Below, one piece after another: positions 10,434-20,590 of a stretch of DNA of 31,705 nucleotides (the stretch's first letter is position 1; every line of letters begins with the position of its first letter). The notes under the pieces were generated by a model. It saw nothing but the letters and a program-made list of their open reading frames with translations, did not search any database and was not told the origin of the DNA. A program made the translations under genes and the position numbers. The DNA is from Bolinopsis microptera (lineage: Eukaryota; Ctenophora; Tentaculata; Lobata; Bolinopsidae): the NCBI RefSeq assembly GCF_026151205.1, contig NW_026971840.1, positions 1 through 31,705 on the forward strand. Direction: 5' to 3'.

Positions 10434-10769
10434 TTGACGGAGGCTGGTCTGAATTCTCGGAATGGTCCGAGTGCTCGGTTGCATGCGGAGGAGGATCTCA
10501 AAGTAGAAGCAGAAGTTGTTCCAACCCTGCCCCAGAAAATGGAGGGGCTGATTGCGATGGAGACTATTCGGAATCTCAAGACTGCAACGCTGACCCTTGC
10601 TCTTGGAGAGACGACATGCGATGTGGTCCGCAGTTCCCCCTCGCGGATGGCTCCCCTAGTCAGTGTAACCCTGACCACCCAAAAGGTGCTGTTTGCTGTT
10701 CTAAGTGGGGACGGTGCTCATCCCAACAAAAATGGTGCACCTGTCCTACCTGCGTCAACTACGGCCGAA
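10434..10769 (+). CDS. TSP1 type c + hevein-like chitin-binding exon, copy 2 (probable C-terminus)
   Basis: The open counterpart of copy 1: a full TSP1 repeat ([39 protein letters not shown]) followed by the module with [20 protein letters not shown] and [10 protein letters not shown]. The exon may start further upstream at 10392, after a cacctcag acceptor, which would add the tail of a preceding TSP1 repeat ([11 protein letters not shown]) in frame. A strong donor (gtaagt) follows 10769. If it is ignored, the frame ends after Arg-Ser-Lys-Cys at TAA 10778-10780. I see no later exon, so this is likely the 3' end of the gene. Confidence 0.78.
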
Positions 10770-11132
10770 GTAAGTGTTAACATGAAAGGCAGAAACTCTT
10801 TCTTGGTCAAGTTGAATAGTTGGTTAAGTAGTAATACTTATAGAGTTATAGTGGAAGACCGACACTTTTCAACAAATTTTTCAATCAACCGATAAAGACA
10901 CATGTACGCTAATTAGCTATAAATTTGATTGATTACCTTTCATAAAGGGACTCCCCTGATCCGTTATACGCGTCTTTAAAATCCCCTCAATTATGGTTAC
11001 AATAAGAACATTTTATTTTAAGTTTAATTCCAGTTTAATTCCAGTTTTAATTCCATCGCTTTTTGCTCCCATTACAAGGACACTTGAATTTAACAGTTAT
11101 TTTATATTAAAGTTATATTAACATCCCTTCAC

Positions 11133-12025
11133 CTCAGAATAAAATTTGAGAACATATCGTCGACTAGAAAACAGCGGATGGGCGTAAACGAATTTGAAGC
11201 AGGATTTGGACAATTTCTGGTCGAGAGAGCATTTGGATATTTGTAGAGATGTCAACCATATTTGCTTGATAGATGACAGTAATTCTGGGTTTCATTATTC
11301 AATACTGGAAGCTTATTTTTAGTTATTCGCTGTCATCTGTCAGAAAACATGGATGTCATCCCCATTAAGCCGTTAGTACCCAGATCTGTAATATGCGTTA
11401 AAAAATATTTTAACTTTTACCAAACATTTTTTTCTGTCTGTATTTTTACTACTATTGATATTATTATTATAAAATTTTCATAAAAACTTGTTTCACTTAT
11501 GTTCCATTTTACAATTCAAGTTAGTGTTGATGCTCACCGAGAAAAATGTGTTATGTTGGCAAAGTTTTTTAGATCCAGAATTTTCAAGATCAACAGGCCA
11601 GTTTTGTAAATGTAATTGTATTACAATACTAATTTATATTTATAAAAGAATGCCTTACGGGTATTTTCTGTTCAATACGCTAACTTTTACGCTAGGTACC
11701 CCTTGACACCTAACTAGGCGTATTGACCGTACAATTTATTGAAAGTGGTCCTGAAATTTTCAGACTGAATTTTTCTTGATACACGTTGTACACCACTTAG
11801 GCTGCTTTTTTCCCCCAACTATATTGACTGCTTCAACAGCACAAGAAAAGGCTCTCGATCGGGTGGAATTTGCATCGGGGTACATCGCTCAATTTCAAAA
11901 CAATTAAAGCTATAGTCAAAACAAATAATTGCCCTGACTTTCGAACTATCATCAATGTCTACGACTAACCAGAGCAGTCGTCGTACAATTAATAAAGACG
12001 CAAGGCTAGAAATGGATCCCGTTAC
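11133..12025. other. Gene-poor interval after the mosaic gene
   Basis: AT-rich, with several short spurious frames. I recognise no domain, RNA gene or repeat. Confidence 0.6.
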
Positions 12026-12371
12026 ATGACAACTTTAGAGCACCTCCTTGACTTCAAAGCTCAAAACCCCGATCTTGGCAAGATCTTGCTGGTGGGCGAC
12101 CTAAATGCTCGTACTGGAAACAGCAACTTCGGCTTTGAAGAATATGACTCTAACACTGAACCAGATGAAATCCCCTCCAGCCATCTAAAAACTAGCGGGA
12201 GAGTAAGCAAGGATCAAGTACTTAACCCCAGGGGTAACCTATTGTTAGATTTCCTCTATTGTAATCGACTATCGCTGCTAAACGGTAATACTGTAATACA
12301 CTGGGAGACATCTTTGGGGAGTATACCTCTGTCAACTACAATGGTGCCAGCGTAGTTGACTATAGTATATG
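12026..12371 (+). pseudogene. LINE endonuclease (APE-type) fragment
   Basis: A frame of about 109 codons contains ILLVGDLNARTG, the GD-x-N-x-R-x-G signature of the apurinic-type endonuclease of non-LTR retrotransposons, followed by the usual linker and a LLLDFLYCNRLSLLNGN segment. After a frameshift near 12300 a second frame continues with a segment ending VVDYSI, the next conserved part of the domain, and then stops. Upstream motifs and reverse transcriptase do not follow directly. It may belong with the fragments at 14196 and 16690, on the same strand. Confidence 0.75.
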
Positions 12372-12902
12372 ATGTTGTAAAGTAGTATCGTTAGAATTCT
12401 CGGTATATTAACTCTATTTACAGCGTCCTATGAAGTAGTAGGAAAGTTGCGTTTAAGTTATTAGGAGCACTATGGTTGTGAAATGTTTGGTAGTATAGGG
12501 ACCGCTACACATTTACGGGTAGTGCGGCTTTTCGTGTAATTGTTTAACTGTTTAACAGTTGGTTTAGAATTTAGAAAGATTTGGTTTATATTTCATTTTA
12601 CACAAATTGACTGTATTTGGTTTACTGGCAAACCTGCTGTCAGACCAACTGCCAATTTGAAGTTGTCCGCTCTTTTGCACCTGACTTACAGCCAGGCCTG
12701 TGGTTGGTTCTCGCGACCACAGGATGACTGTCAGTGGAGTGCTCATTGTCTACACTAGACGGTGTCTAGACGCTGGTGCAGGCTGTTTGCGTTATGCCGT
12801 CACGCGTTATGGCGTGACGAGTTTTGAGAGTATACCCGGAGAGCCGGAAGTGGAGAGCTCACTTCTTAGTTGCCCCTTAATCTTTTAAGGAATTCGAATT
12901 GA
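12372..12902. other. Interval between LINE fragment and MULE element
   Basis: No gene recognised. It contains two small perfect hairpins: cctgtggt/accacagg (12697-12723) and cgtcacgc/gcgtgacg (12798-12819). Confidence 0.6.
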
Positions 12903-13873
12903 CGGGTAACACGACTCCTGTCCGACAGCGACATCTGTCCGACAGCGACAACTGTCCGACTCAGGGTACCAGAAAAAAACGACATCTGTCCAAAATTGTG
13001 ATCTGATTTCAATACGACACATTTCCAATTAGAGACATGTTCTGAACTGTTACTTGTAAATTTGTTTCCGATTTGAGATATGATCTGAGCCGAGCCATAG
13101 TCTACTACCATAGTTTATTTTCATTTGATGTCGATAAATTGGACAATAGTTTAAATGTTATATTAATGTTCATAGGGTTGCTGCAGTTTTTATAATCATC
13201 TACAATTCTCTGAAGTTGTCGATCATAACGGATCCATTTGGGTGCACGTGGCTCAGGTAGTTCCCGCCCGTCTCTTTTGGTTTTCTTCACGTCTGTAAAG
13301 GCTTGTTCTACTTTAAGGCAATCAAGAAACTTCCAAATTGTGGGCTTCGAGCAGGAGAGCATTGAATGGAATCCGTGATGCCAACCTTCTGCGATATTGG
13401 ATGCGGCTTCTATAGGAAGGAGAGGCTTCAGGTGCCCCCAGATTCGAGGGACGTCAGTCTCCGGTACGTATCGGTCCAAGCCATTCGGGACAGGGTTCTC
13501 AGAGCCTTGTTTGCGTCCAGGGGTAAACTGAAGATTGGTTGCCATTGTGGATTGCGACTCATGTAGGCTGTGTCCTGTGATGTGATCGACAGCTTGTTAT
13601 GAATACTAACAATGTTAGTGTACGGCTAGTATAGCACGCTCCCGTCCTCAACCAGTCAAACACGTATCGATGGATCAGATCTCAATGAATCACATCAGCA
13701 TTAGAACAATGGGAGCAACGTCACGAGATTACACGTGAGCTTGTGAAATACGAATGTGAACCGAAATTACAATATCATCCGAAATTCGGACAGATGTCGC
13801 CAAAAACGACTCCTGTCCGACGGCGACATCTGTCCGAAATCCCTAATTCGGCTGTCGGACAGATGTCGCCCAA
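12903..13873. mobile_element. MULE-like DNA transposon with 9-bp target duplication
   Basis: The 971-bp segment is flanked by the direct repeat tcgaattga (12894-12902 and 13874-13882), the 9-bp size typical of Mutator-like elements. Its ends are imperfect inverted repeats built on gac(tc/at)ctgtccgacagc, with further copies of gacatctgtccgac inside each end (12905-12990 and 13785-13873). It encloses a transposase C-terminal fragment on the minus strand. Confidence 0.8.
13105..13545 (-). pseudogene. MULE transposase C-terminal fragment
   Basis: 147 codons, most like the region after the catalytic domain in invertebrate MULE-type transposases: a SNIAEGWHHGFHSML segment, then PTIWKFLDCLKVEQ, a basic linker and a terminal VDDYKN segment. 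In the family this reads as N-x-x-E-x-W-H followed by P-x-I-W-x-F. The catalytic DDE core, expected N-terminal of this, is missing. The frame extends upstream to about 13600 without a domain. At about a third of the usual length it cannot be active on its own. Confidence 0.68.
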
Positions 13874-13882
13874 TCGAATTGA

Positions 13883-14195
13883 TGGTAGCCAGTCTTACTG
13901 AGCACTACCACTTGTGATAAGACACGTCGAGTGATCTATTAGTCACGTCAATTGCTTGGAGCGAACACTTGGAAGTTTTTATCTGTTGACGCTCACTTTG
14001 TATTACTTTTCCTTTTAATTAGTTATCCATTTTAATTTACTCGTTTCCTTTCTACCATACGGTACGCCCTGCCGTTCGTGCTACGTGACTAGAGCTTGAC
14101 TAGAATACACTAAATACCAAGAAACTCGGTTTTCTATAATAATATGGCAGTCACACCTAAATTGTTGGAATCAGCATGCTGTCATTCCAAGTGAA
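13883..14195. other. Unassigned interval between MULE and LINE fragment
   Basis: About 310 bp of AT-rich sequence. If the LINE pieces on either side are one copy, this belongs to an insertion that also contains the MULE. Confidence 0.45.
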
Positions 14196-14690
14196 GTGCA
14201 AAATCTTAACAAATTCTCTGACCACAAGCCGTGCATCTGCAGATCAAAACACAAACACAACTTGGCTGATGCAGCGGATCTACTTGAAACACTAGAAGAC
14301 GCACCTAAAAAATACAAATGGGATAATGAGGACGAGAAACTTCAATTTCAGTTTCATGCGATCCAGAATTCTGCCAGAATTTGTTCAGAAAATATCCCGA
14401 ATCGCGGAAACCCAGTGCACAGACAAAAAACGAGTTTTGTGTCTTAATGAAGAACTCGTATCTATCTTCCGCATGTAATTCTTCTGACAAAGGGTCCAAG
14501 GAGCAAGCCAGATAGGAAAAAAGCGGGCGGAAAAAGAAAAAGGAGACAATTAAGGATGAAGCCCAAAGCTCCGTGGTTTGATGTCATTTGCATAAATGTT
14601 GCATAAATGGCAAGTGGGAGTTGAACAGACTGTCCAAAAGTTACGGCAAAAATCCTACGAATCAAAAACTCAGAGACTCTTACTATGAAA
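14196..14690 (+). pseudogene. LINE endonuclease end / linker to reverse transcriptase, decayed
   Basis: The frame at 14196-14447 opens with NKFSDHKPC, which matches the SDH-x-P motif ending the APE endonuclease domain, and continues with a linker (YKWDNEDEKLQFQF). After frameshifts, 14556-14690 contains APWFDVIC and then LSKSYGKNPTNQKLRDSYYE, the segment that precedes the reverse transcriptase in many CR1/L2-like LINEs. Several stops and shifts show it is dead. Confidence 0.62.
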
Positions 14691-15071
14691 GTCGACGATC
14701 ATAACGGTAACTTATAAAACCATATCTTTGAACTTAAATCAGATGATCGGTTTTACCAAACTTCACCCGCATGACATTGTTATTAAGAAACTGTTTACAC
14801 CATTAAAATATTCAAAACCTCTAAAAGAAATCAAGTCATCCTAAAATGGTGATCGGTACAGATCAAGGCAGCTAGAGTAAAAAATTGTTTCTCCAAGCAA
14901 CTTTATCATCGGCTAATATCTTAAGCTTATTAAGATCATTCAAAGAGTTAAGTTTTAAACCTCTACAGGTCAAATCATTCATAATAATCTTGAACAAATT
15001 CTTACGATGCGCACCGACGCGCCCTTTACAGTTTGTTGTGACAGCAAACTTTAACGCTAATGCTGCGGGGG

Positions 15072-15309
15072 CTAGTCATCAGCACTACGCAAGATATGAC
15101 CTAGGAGCTTCCACCTTGCTTTAGGGACGCGATCTGATAGCTTTACTGAGTTACATCTTAGGTATAAGTTTGCATTGGATATTGTTCTATGAGGCCAATA
15201 AATGTTCAGTAATGATCTAAGGTGTTTTCTATGGCAAATGTCTAGTTTTTCTAGTGTCTTTGCAGTAGGACACCAACTACTGCAATTATACATGATGATT
15301 GATACAATT
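15072..15309 (-). pseudogene. LINE reverse transcriptase C-terminal fragment (minus strand)
   Basis: The minus-strand frame reads VSIIMYNCSSW, LDICHRKHLRSLLNIYWPHR, LSDRV and ARWKLLGHILR. This is the conserved tail after the polymerase domain of L2/RTE-like endonuclease-reverse transcriptases (LYxCxxW .. HRxHLRxxLxIxWP .. RWxxLGHxLR). The polymerase core is not found next to it. Confidence 0.7.
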
Positions 15310-15452
15310 TGGGTTTCGTATACTGCTATCTTTCTGCTACCCGCATGACATAGGGTTAAAATTATCCCCTACTCCTAGCGAGTTATCAGCGAAAAACTGT
15401 ACCAATCACTTGATATGACATATAAAGAAGTTAATCTCATTTCTCGAGGTCC

Positions 15453-15844
15453 AGGGATGAAATCCATGGGAAATACAACGCCCACGCCCCACTAATTATA
15501 CAATCAAGATCTATAAAACGGAGTACGAGTTTCTGGTACGGCACCTTTGCAGTTGAACCACAATTTCAGGCTTATAAGTAGACACGATTCTTGACATATT
15601 CTTCTGCAAGATGTTAATTGTACAGAGATATAAAAGTTGGTGATAAGATTTTTGGTGCAATTCAGTAAGATAACATGTTCTTTGAACTAGGTACTTATTG
15701 ATTGTTCCTCGAAATCTTGAGACTTCATGCTGGAAAAACACGCATAAAAATACAGATTCACGTACTCGAAGTCCCGGTATCTCGTTCTCCGTTTTATAGA
15801 TATAGATTGTAGAGTGCATTGTATTTACCACAGATTTCATCCCT
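15453..15844. repeat. Inverted repeat pair (fold-back), arms about 70-85 bp
   Basis: The left arm (15453-15538: agggatgaaatcc .. aaatacaacgc .. ctataaaacggagtacga) reappears as reverse complement at 15774-15844, with a spacer of about 235 bp. No coding capacity inside; possibly a small fold-back transposon. Confidence 0.75.
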
Positions 15845-16016
15845 TGTACAAAATCAAGGGAAAAAAGCAAATGACAGTGTTCAAATCATGATGTTCATGT
15901 TGTAGTTGCCCTAAGGGCTACTATTATAACAGCTCAATGCGATACTGACGGAGACATCGAGTTGTTTCAACGGGTTTACTTTACGCGACTCTCACATAGA
16001 AAAACAGGCACAATCT

Positions 16017-16320
16017 TACTATATATAAAGCGAGACGATATATATATATATATATATTTATTTATCCGCACCATTTTACTGACACCGCGGCATCAACTTT
16101 AACGGTTATAAATCAAACGAGAGACAAGTGTTTCATGCTACTGGCCCACCTTACTGGCCATGGCCTGAACTGGGAGCAGAGCACAGGAGAGTTAGTCTAG
16201 GCCCAGTACTCCCCCCACGGCCCCGTATATATACTATATATAAAGCGAGACGATATATATATATATATATATATTTATTTATCCGCACCATTTTACTGAC
16301 ACCGCGGCATCAACTTTAAC
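16017..16320. repeat. Direct 87-bp repeat pair containing (TA)n
   Basis: tactatatataaagcgagacg, a TA run and tttatttatccgcaccatt through catcaactttaac occur at 16017-16103 and again at 16232-16320. They differ mainly in TA length. The 128 bp between are unique. Confidence 0.85.
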
Positions 16321-16689
16321 ACGGGTTTCCGCAAAAACCGTACAAGATATAAAACTGAAACTTTTTTAACTGATTCAAATGCTTTAATGGCCTTCAAATC
16401 AGCATGAAAAAATCGAAAATCGGCCAAGGAATAAGAATTTTAGTACCCAAAATTTGGACCCCCAAGTGGTGTCAAAAACGCGAATTAAATAGGTAATAAT
16501 TATTTTTACTGGGAGACTTTAGGGTAAGAAACTGATCCGGCCACCAAAGAGCCTTGACACCAGTCTTAAAGGTTTGACGGGTTCCTGCTAGTAAAAATAA
16601 AGACTCACCGTCCTTACTACTTTAGTTTAAATTTAATATAATGCCGGCTTACGAGCATTCAGATACAGATAAGTTCCACTTTATCAACG

Positions 16690-16885
16690 TCGCAAACCGC
16701 TTGTTACTCTGGGAACCAACTCATGGGGTGCGGAGTACAGTAGGGGAAGACCAGCCATGGCTTATGTTGATAGCCTACGAGCTGACACGGGTCTCAACGA
16801 CACTGGAGAAATGGGCGGACTTATGGCGGATAGAGTTCTATGGAGACAGCGCATCAATACTCGGACCACGGACGCTAAAGCTGCA
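16690..16885 (+). pseudogene. LINE C-terminal fragment (RGRPxxxYVD segment)
   Basis: One frame gives LLWEPTHGVRS; after a shift near 16738 the next reads SRGRPAMAYVDSLRADTGL and then EMGGLMADRVLWRQRI. This is the last conserved block of L2/CR1-like reverse transcriptases (W-E-P-x-H-G-x-R-S-R-G-R-P .. YVD-x-L-x-x-D-T-G .. M-x-D-R-x-x-W). It is broken by a frameshift and lacks everything upstream. Confidence 0.68.
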
Positions 16886-16934
16886 TTAAGTCAAATAAGT
16901 CAACGTCATGGGACACTCTTATCTCAATCGTACC

Positions 16935-16952
16935 GGGGGGGGGGGGGGGGGG
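16935..16952. repeat. Poly-G run (18 G)
   Basis: Eighteen consecutive guanines, directly followed by the palindrome cctggggaccccagg. Confidence 0.9.
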
Positions 16953-16997
16953 CCTGGGGACCCCAGGCTATTATCTTATTATGTTCATAAACATAAT
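16953..16997. repeat. Double-hairpin repeat, left copy (inverted partner 23060-23099)
   Basis: cctggggaccccagg is a perfect palindrome with a single central base. It is followed by a second dyad, ttatgttcataaacataa. The same two dyads in the same order occur on the opposite strand at 23060-23099. Confidence 0.8.
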
Positions 16998-17410
16998 AGA
17001 GATTCGGCAGAATGACAGTAGGTAGTGCGCCATCGACACTCGACAGTGAGCCGCGCGTACCGACTGTAAGATGGTTTTTTAGCGCTAATTTTGAATTTCG
17101 GCCAGCACAATTTTCTTCAAACAAATAGATATTGAGTATCCTTCCCGACCTTCAATTGCAACAAAAATTGGTAAGCTTACTCATAAACTTACAAGGAAAT
17201 TGTCCGAAAAATTTAAAGCGTATCCAACCATCAAACATTATGTTACAGTTAAAATCAGCGTATTTTGCCCCATTTTGATTACTATATCAACTCCGATATC
17301 CACCAAATTTTTCGGACAGTTGTAAAAGCCCTATTGGAAGATCGTCGCCAATTTTCAGAATGATCTCATTCAAGGAACCGCGAAGATATATCCGAATAAT
17401 ACGACAAAAA
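16998..17410. other. Interval without recognised genes
   Basis: No domain, RNA gene or strong repeat seen. Confidence 0.55.
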
Positions 17411-17412
17411 TT

Positions 17413-17753
17413 TGATTGACGATGTCAATCCGTCGAGATCGTTGCTCTGCGAAGCAAAGCAACGATCGACGACGATGCGAAGCAAAAATGCTTCGCGCGT
17501 CGAAGCGGCGAAGTCCTCCAAAACAAAAATCAACGAATTTGGTCAAATTACGCAACTTTTACTGCTACTTTTGCTCCAAAAGCCGCGCACCATCAAATAT
17601 GGCACCTAGGTGCGAAATTGATACATGTTTCGTATCCCTTCGCGGCAAAAAGTGGCATGCAACGTATGTCAAGTGCGAAACTCTTGTCATACGTTGTATG
17701 ACCCGCCGCGCACGAAGTGCGCGGCTCCCCCTGTAGCGTCGAAGACGCTACAG
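17413..17753. repeat. Cluster of hairpins, many with GAA loops
   Basis: Successive dyads: gattgac/gtcaatc (17413-17430); a 14-16 bp stem 17431-17446 with 17458-17471, whose loop contains gcgaagc; gcgaagca/tgcttcgc (17477-17496); a 14-bp stem with one mismatch, 17660-17673 with 17683-17696; gccgcgcac-GAA-gtgcgcggc (17705-17725); ctgtagcgtc-GAA-gacgctacag (17731-17753). GAA between C and G is a very stable DNA triloop. Confidence 0.88.
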
Positions 17754-17920
17754 TAGCAAGACGCTACTACAGTAGCAAGACGCTACTACAGTAGCAAGAC
17801 GCTACTACAGTAGCAAGACGCTACTACAGTAGCAAGACGCTACTACAGTAGCAAGACGCTACTACAGTAGCAAGACGCTACTACAGTAGCAAGACGCTAC
17901 TACAGTAGCAAGACGCTACT
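17752..17920. repeat. 19-bp tandem array (agtagcaagacgctactac) x 9
   Basis: Nine exact units. Each is itself a hairpin: agtagc and gctact pair around the loop aagac. The array is bounded on the left by the GAA-loop hairpin at 17731 and on the right by a decayed version (gtagcgtcgaagacacta, 17921-17938). Confidence 0.95.
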
Positions 17921-18090
17921 GTAGCGTCGAAGACACTATAGTGAAGCGACCGTGGGGGTCACCACGTGATACAACGAAACTCACTGATCTTTCCAAAAAA
18001 GTATGTCTAATTTGGTATTGTGATGATTCTCACAGTCTCTAGAAAACAGTGGTACAAAAATGTTTAAAATCCGAGCAAGTTTATTTTATA

Positions 18091-18629
18091 GGCTCAATAA
18101 AATGTGACCTCCAGATCAGTAAAATTAGGGGCGCTGGGAGAGCTGCATAGAGTCCACTAGTATTTAATATTAGCCTGTACTGGCTCAATAAAATGTGACC
18201 TCCAGATCAGTAAAATTAGGGGTGCTGGGAGAGCTGCATAGAGTCCACTAGTATTTAATATTAGCCTGTACTGGCTCAATAAAATGTGACCTCCAGATCA
18301 GTAAAATTAGGGGTGCTGGGAGAGCTGCATAGAGTCCACTAGTATTTAATATTAGCCTGTACTGGCTCAATAAAATGTGACCTCCAGATCAGTAAAATTA
18401 GGGGTGCTGGGAGAGCTGCATAGCGTCCACTAGTATTTAATATTAGCCTGTACTGGCTCAATAAAATGTGACCTCCAGATCAGTAAAATTAGGGGTGCTG
18501 GGAGAGCTGCATAAAGTCCACTAGTATTTAATATTAGCCTGTACTGGCTCAATAAAATGTGACCTCCAGATCAGTAAAATTAGGGGTGCTGGGAGAGCTG
18601 CATAGAGTCCACTAGTATTTAATATTAGC
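18091..18629. repeat. 91-bp satellite, six tandem copies
   Basis: Units start ggctcaataaaatgtgacct at 18091, 18182, 18273, 18364, 18455 and 18546. Copies are almost identical (single-base changes only); the last is cut short. Each contains an aataaa. Confidence 0.97.
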
Positions 18630-18650
18630 CGTGCATCCCCTAATATATAT

Positions 18651-19615
18651 TTGACGGATGTTACTCGTCTAAATTTTTTCGAAGTAGCGCGCGCCGCTTT
18701 CTTCTCGAAATGCAAAATGGCCCGATAGCAAGTGCTACGAAGTAGCGCGCGCCGGGCCAGATCATTAACAATGGTCAAATATATATATATATAATGATTG
18801 ATTCACGATGTCAATCCTTCGCAGCTCGGTGAGGCACAGTGGTGCATCTCGCCGATCTACCGAAGTGTGGTTGCGAGAAGCATTATTTGATGCGCGCGCG
18901 ACCCAGTAGTGCATCGCGCTACAAATATAATGACAAACTGAGCGGCGAGCGCGCTTGCCCCATCGTTGTTAAATACGTCAAAAAATCGGCTCAAAATACG
19001 GCGTATTCAATTTTTGAGAGAAATACGTAAGAATACGTAAAGTTTCCAATCAATAAGCCCGAAAAAATTAAATTAAGACCCTGTTAAATTTTGTCCGGAA
19101 TCGGGAATACGTCTAGAATTTGTCTAATATACGCGCGCAGATCAAAATTTGTTTTTTTAAATCGTTCTTAAGCTCCACAGTGAAAATCGAAATACGCGAA
19201 TTTTCGGCAACAAATACGTTTGCGTATGCATACGTTTGCTTGAAACGCTATGTATTTAACAGCATTGGCCTGCTCAGTAATCTTAGTTTTACTTAACATG
19301 CAGAAAAGTTACAACATTCAAGTTCAACTTGAATGGTGCAAAATTACTAAATTTAAAAACTAGTCTGTAAACGATCGTCTCAACTTTTTCTTAATTTCAG
19401 AATTTTGTGTTGATGTACCTCAAAACCCACAATATAATATTAGGCCGTAATATAATTTAGGCCGTTATTTAAAGGGTCGATTCCATACTTGGTTAGATTT
19501 ATGGAGGACTAGGAGTATATATTGACCATTGTTAATGATCTGGTCCGGCGCGCGCTACTTCGAGAAGAAAGCGGCGCGCTACTTCGAAGAAATTTAGACG
19601 AGTAACATCCGTCAA
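18651..19615. repeat. Long inverted repeat, arms about 94-128 bp
   Basis: The left arm 18651-18778 (ttgacggatgttactcgtct .. cattaacaatggtcaa) recurs as reverse complement at 19522-19615, where about 30 bp of the middle are lost. The 740-bp spacer holds further dyads (cgtatgcatacg at 19223-19234; cattcaagttcaacttgaat region at 19315-19335) and no gene. Confidence 0.88.
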
Positions 19616-20547
19616 GAGTATATAGTAAGCCGTAAGGGATTTATGTGTAATTTATGTGTAATTTTAGTTTGTGATTTTTTTCTGAAATTATTCTTTAGAG
19701 TTAGACTAATATAAAAGTGCACAGCTCTTCAGGCGATAGCGAAACATCTTTCCCCTAACAGTATAAATAGCTTACTGACGCAATGAAATAAAGTCGGGCG
19801 GACGCATCCCGGCGGCCGGTATTCAGGGGAACTGGAAGCACCCGAATTAGGCTTTAACATTCAAGTTCAATAATCTTTCATCGTGATTATCGACGAAATT
19901 TAGCTTCTTTCGGACTTAGTTTTTAGACTGAACTGTGGTTTATAGGACTATTTCTCGAATAATCAAGACTGAAGACTGCATCAAGTATCAACACATATTG
20001 ATATATATTGATAATAGGAAACTGACCCTCGCAGAAGTCGAGTAATGATCGTTTCTAAAAGTTTGGGCGTAAGCTAAAATTTCACGCAAAATTGTCTACG
20101 CGCCAATAATTACGACACCCTGTGTGCTGTATGTCATGAACAGATCATGTGGTATTAATGAAGACCGATTTTCGTGTTATTTCATGATCCCATGGCATAC
20201 AATGGTGCTACTCAGATCATGTAAAGATATAACTGTAGCTGCAAGCTAACGCGGATCACAATTAAGCCAGCATTTGATTGGAATAACAAGCTCGCATGCA
20301 GACTCATGACTCATCAGTCAGATCAAAGTCTTTTCAGTTTCAGATGATGGTAATTGGGAGCCATAGCCTTCATGCAACTTGGAGACGTCCGCCGAAACTG
20401 GCTGGAGCTGAAACCTGCCCTTCCTGCTAGTGCTGGAGAGTGAAGCTATATAAATATAATACGGAGTATTACGAGCGGACCTGGATTGGCACAGACTTTA
20501 CCCCTAGATGTGGTATGAGTATGACTACCAGCAGTGCTATATATAAG
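19616..20547. other. Interval without recognised genes
   Basis: AT-rich; no domain or RNA gene recognised. Confidence 0.55.
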
Positions 20548-20590
20548 TATAACGCGTTGTCGTGCTGGTCCAGCACGACAACGCGTTATA
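20548..20590. repeat. 43-bp near-perfect palindrome
   Basis: Two 21-bp arms (tataacgcgttgtcgtgctgg and its exact reverse complement) around one central base. The arms are perfect, so it can extrude as a cruciform or fold as a 21-bp hairpin if transcribed. Confidence 0.95.

Larger units (their letters stand above)
9700..11132 (+). repeat. 708-bp tandem duplication carrying the TSP1-chitin exon
   Basis: The exons at 9726 and 10434, and the following flank (tgttaacatgaaaggcag through cccttcacctcag), are repeated with small indels. The second copy has an extra short run of tttaattccag repeats near 11025. Similarity stops at cacctcag (about 11132). Confidence 0.88.

Noticed and set aside
9684-10895. 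171- and 153-codon frames over the TSP1-chitin exons
   Set aside because: They are in a different frame from the cysteine-rich modules, which have matching splice phases and recognisable motifs.
16017-16320. The 87-bp direct repeats as LTRs of a small element
   Set aside because: Too short, no TG..CA ends, no target duplication, only 128 bp between; a simple duplication is enough.
17752-17920. Possible CRISPR-like array of palindromic repeats
   Set aside because: No unique spacers; the 19-bp units are head to tail and the window is animal DNA.
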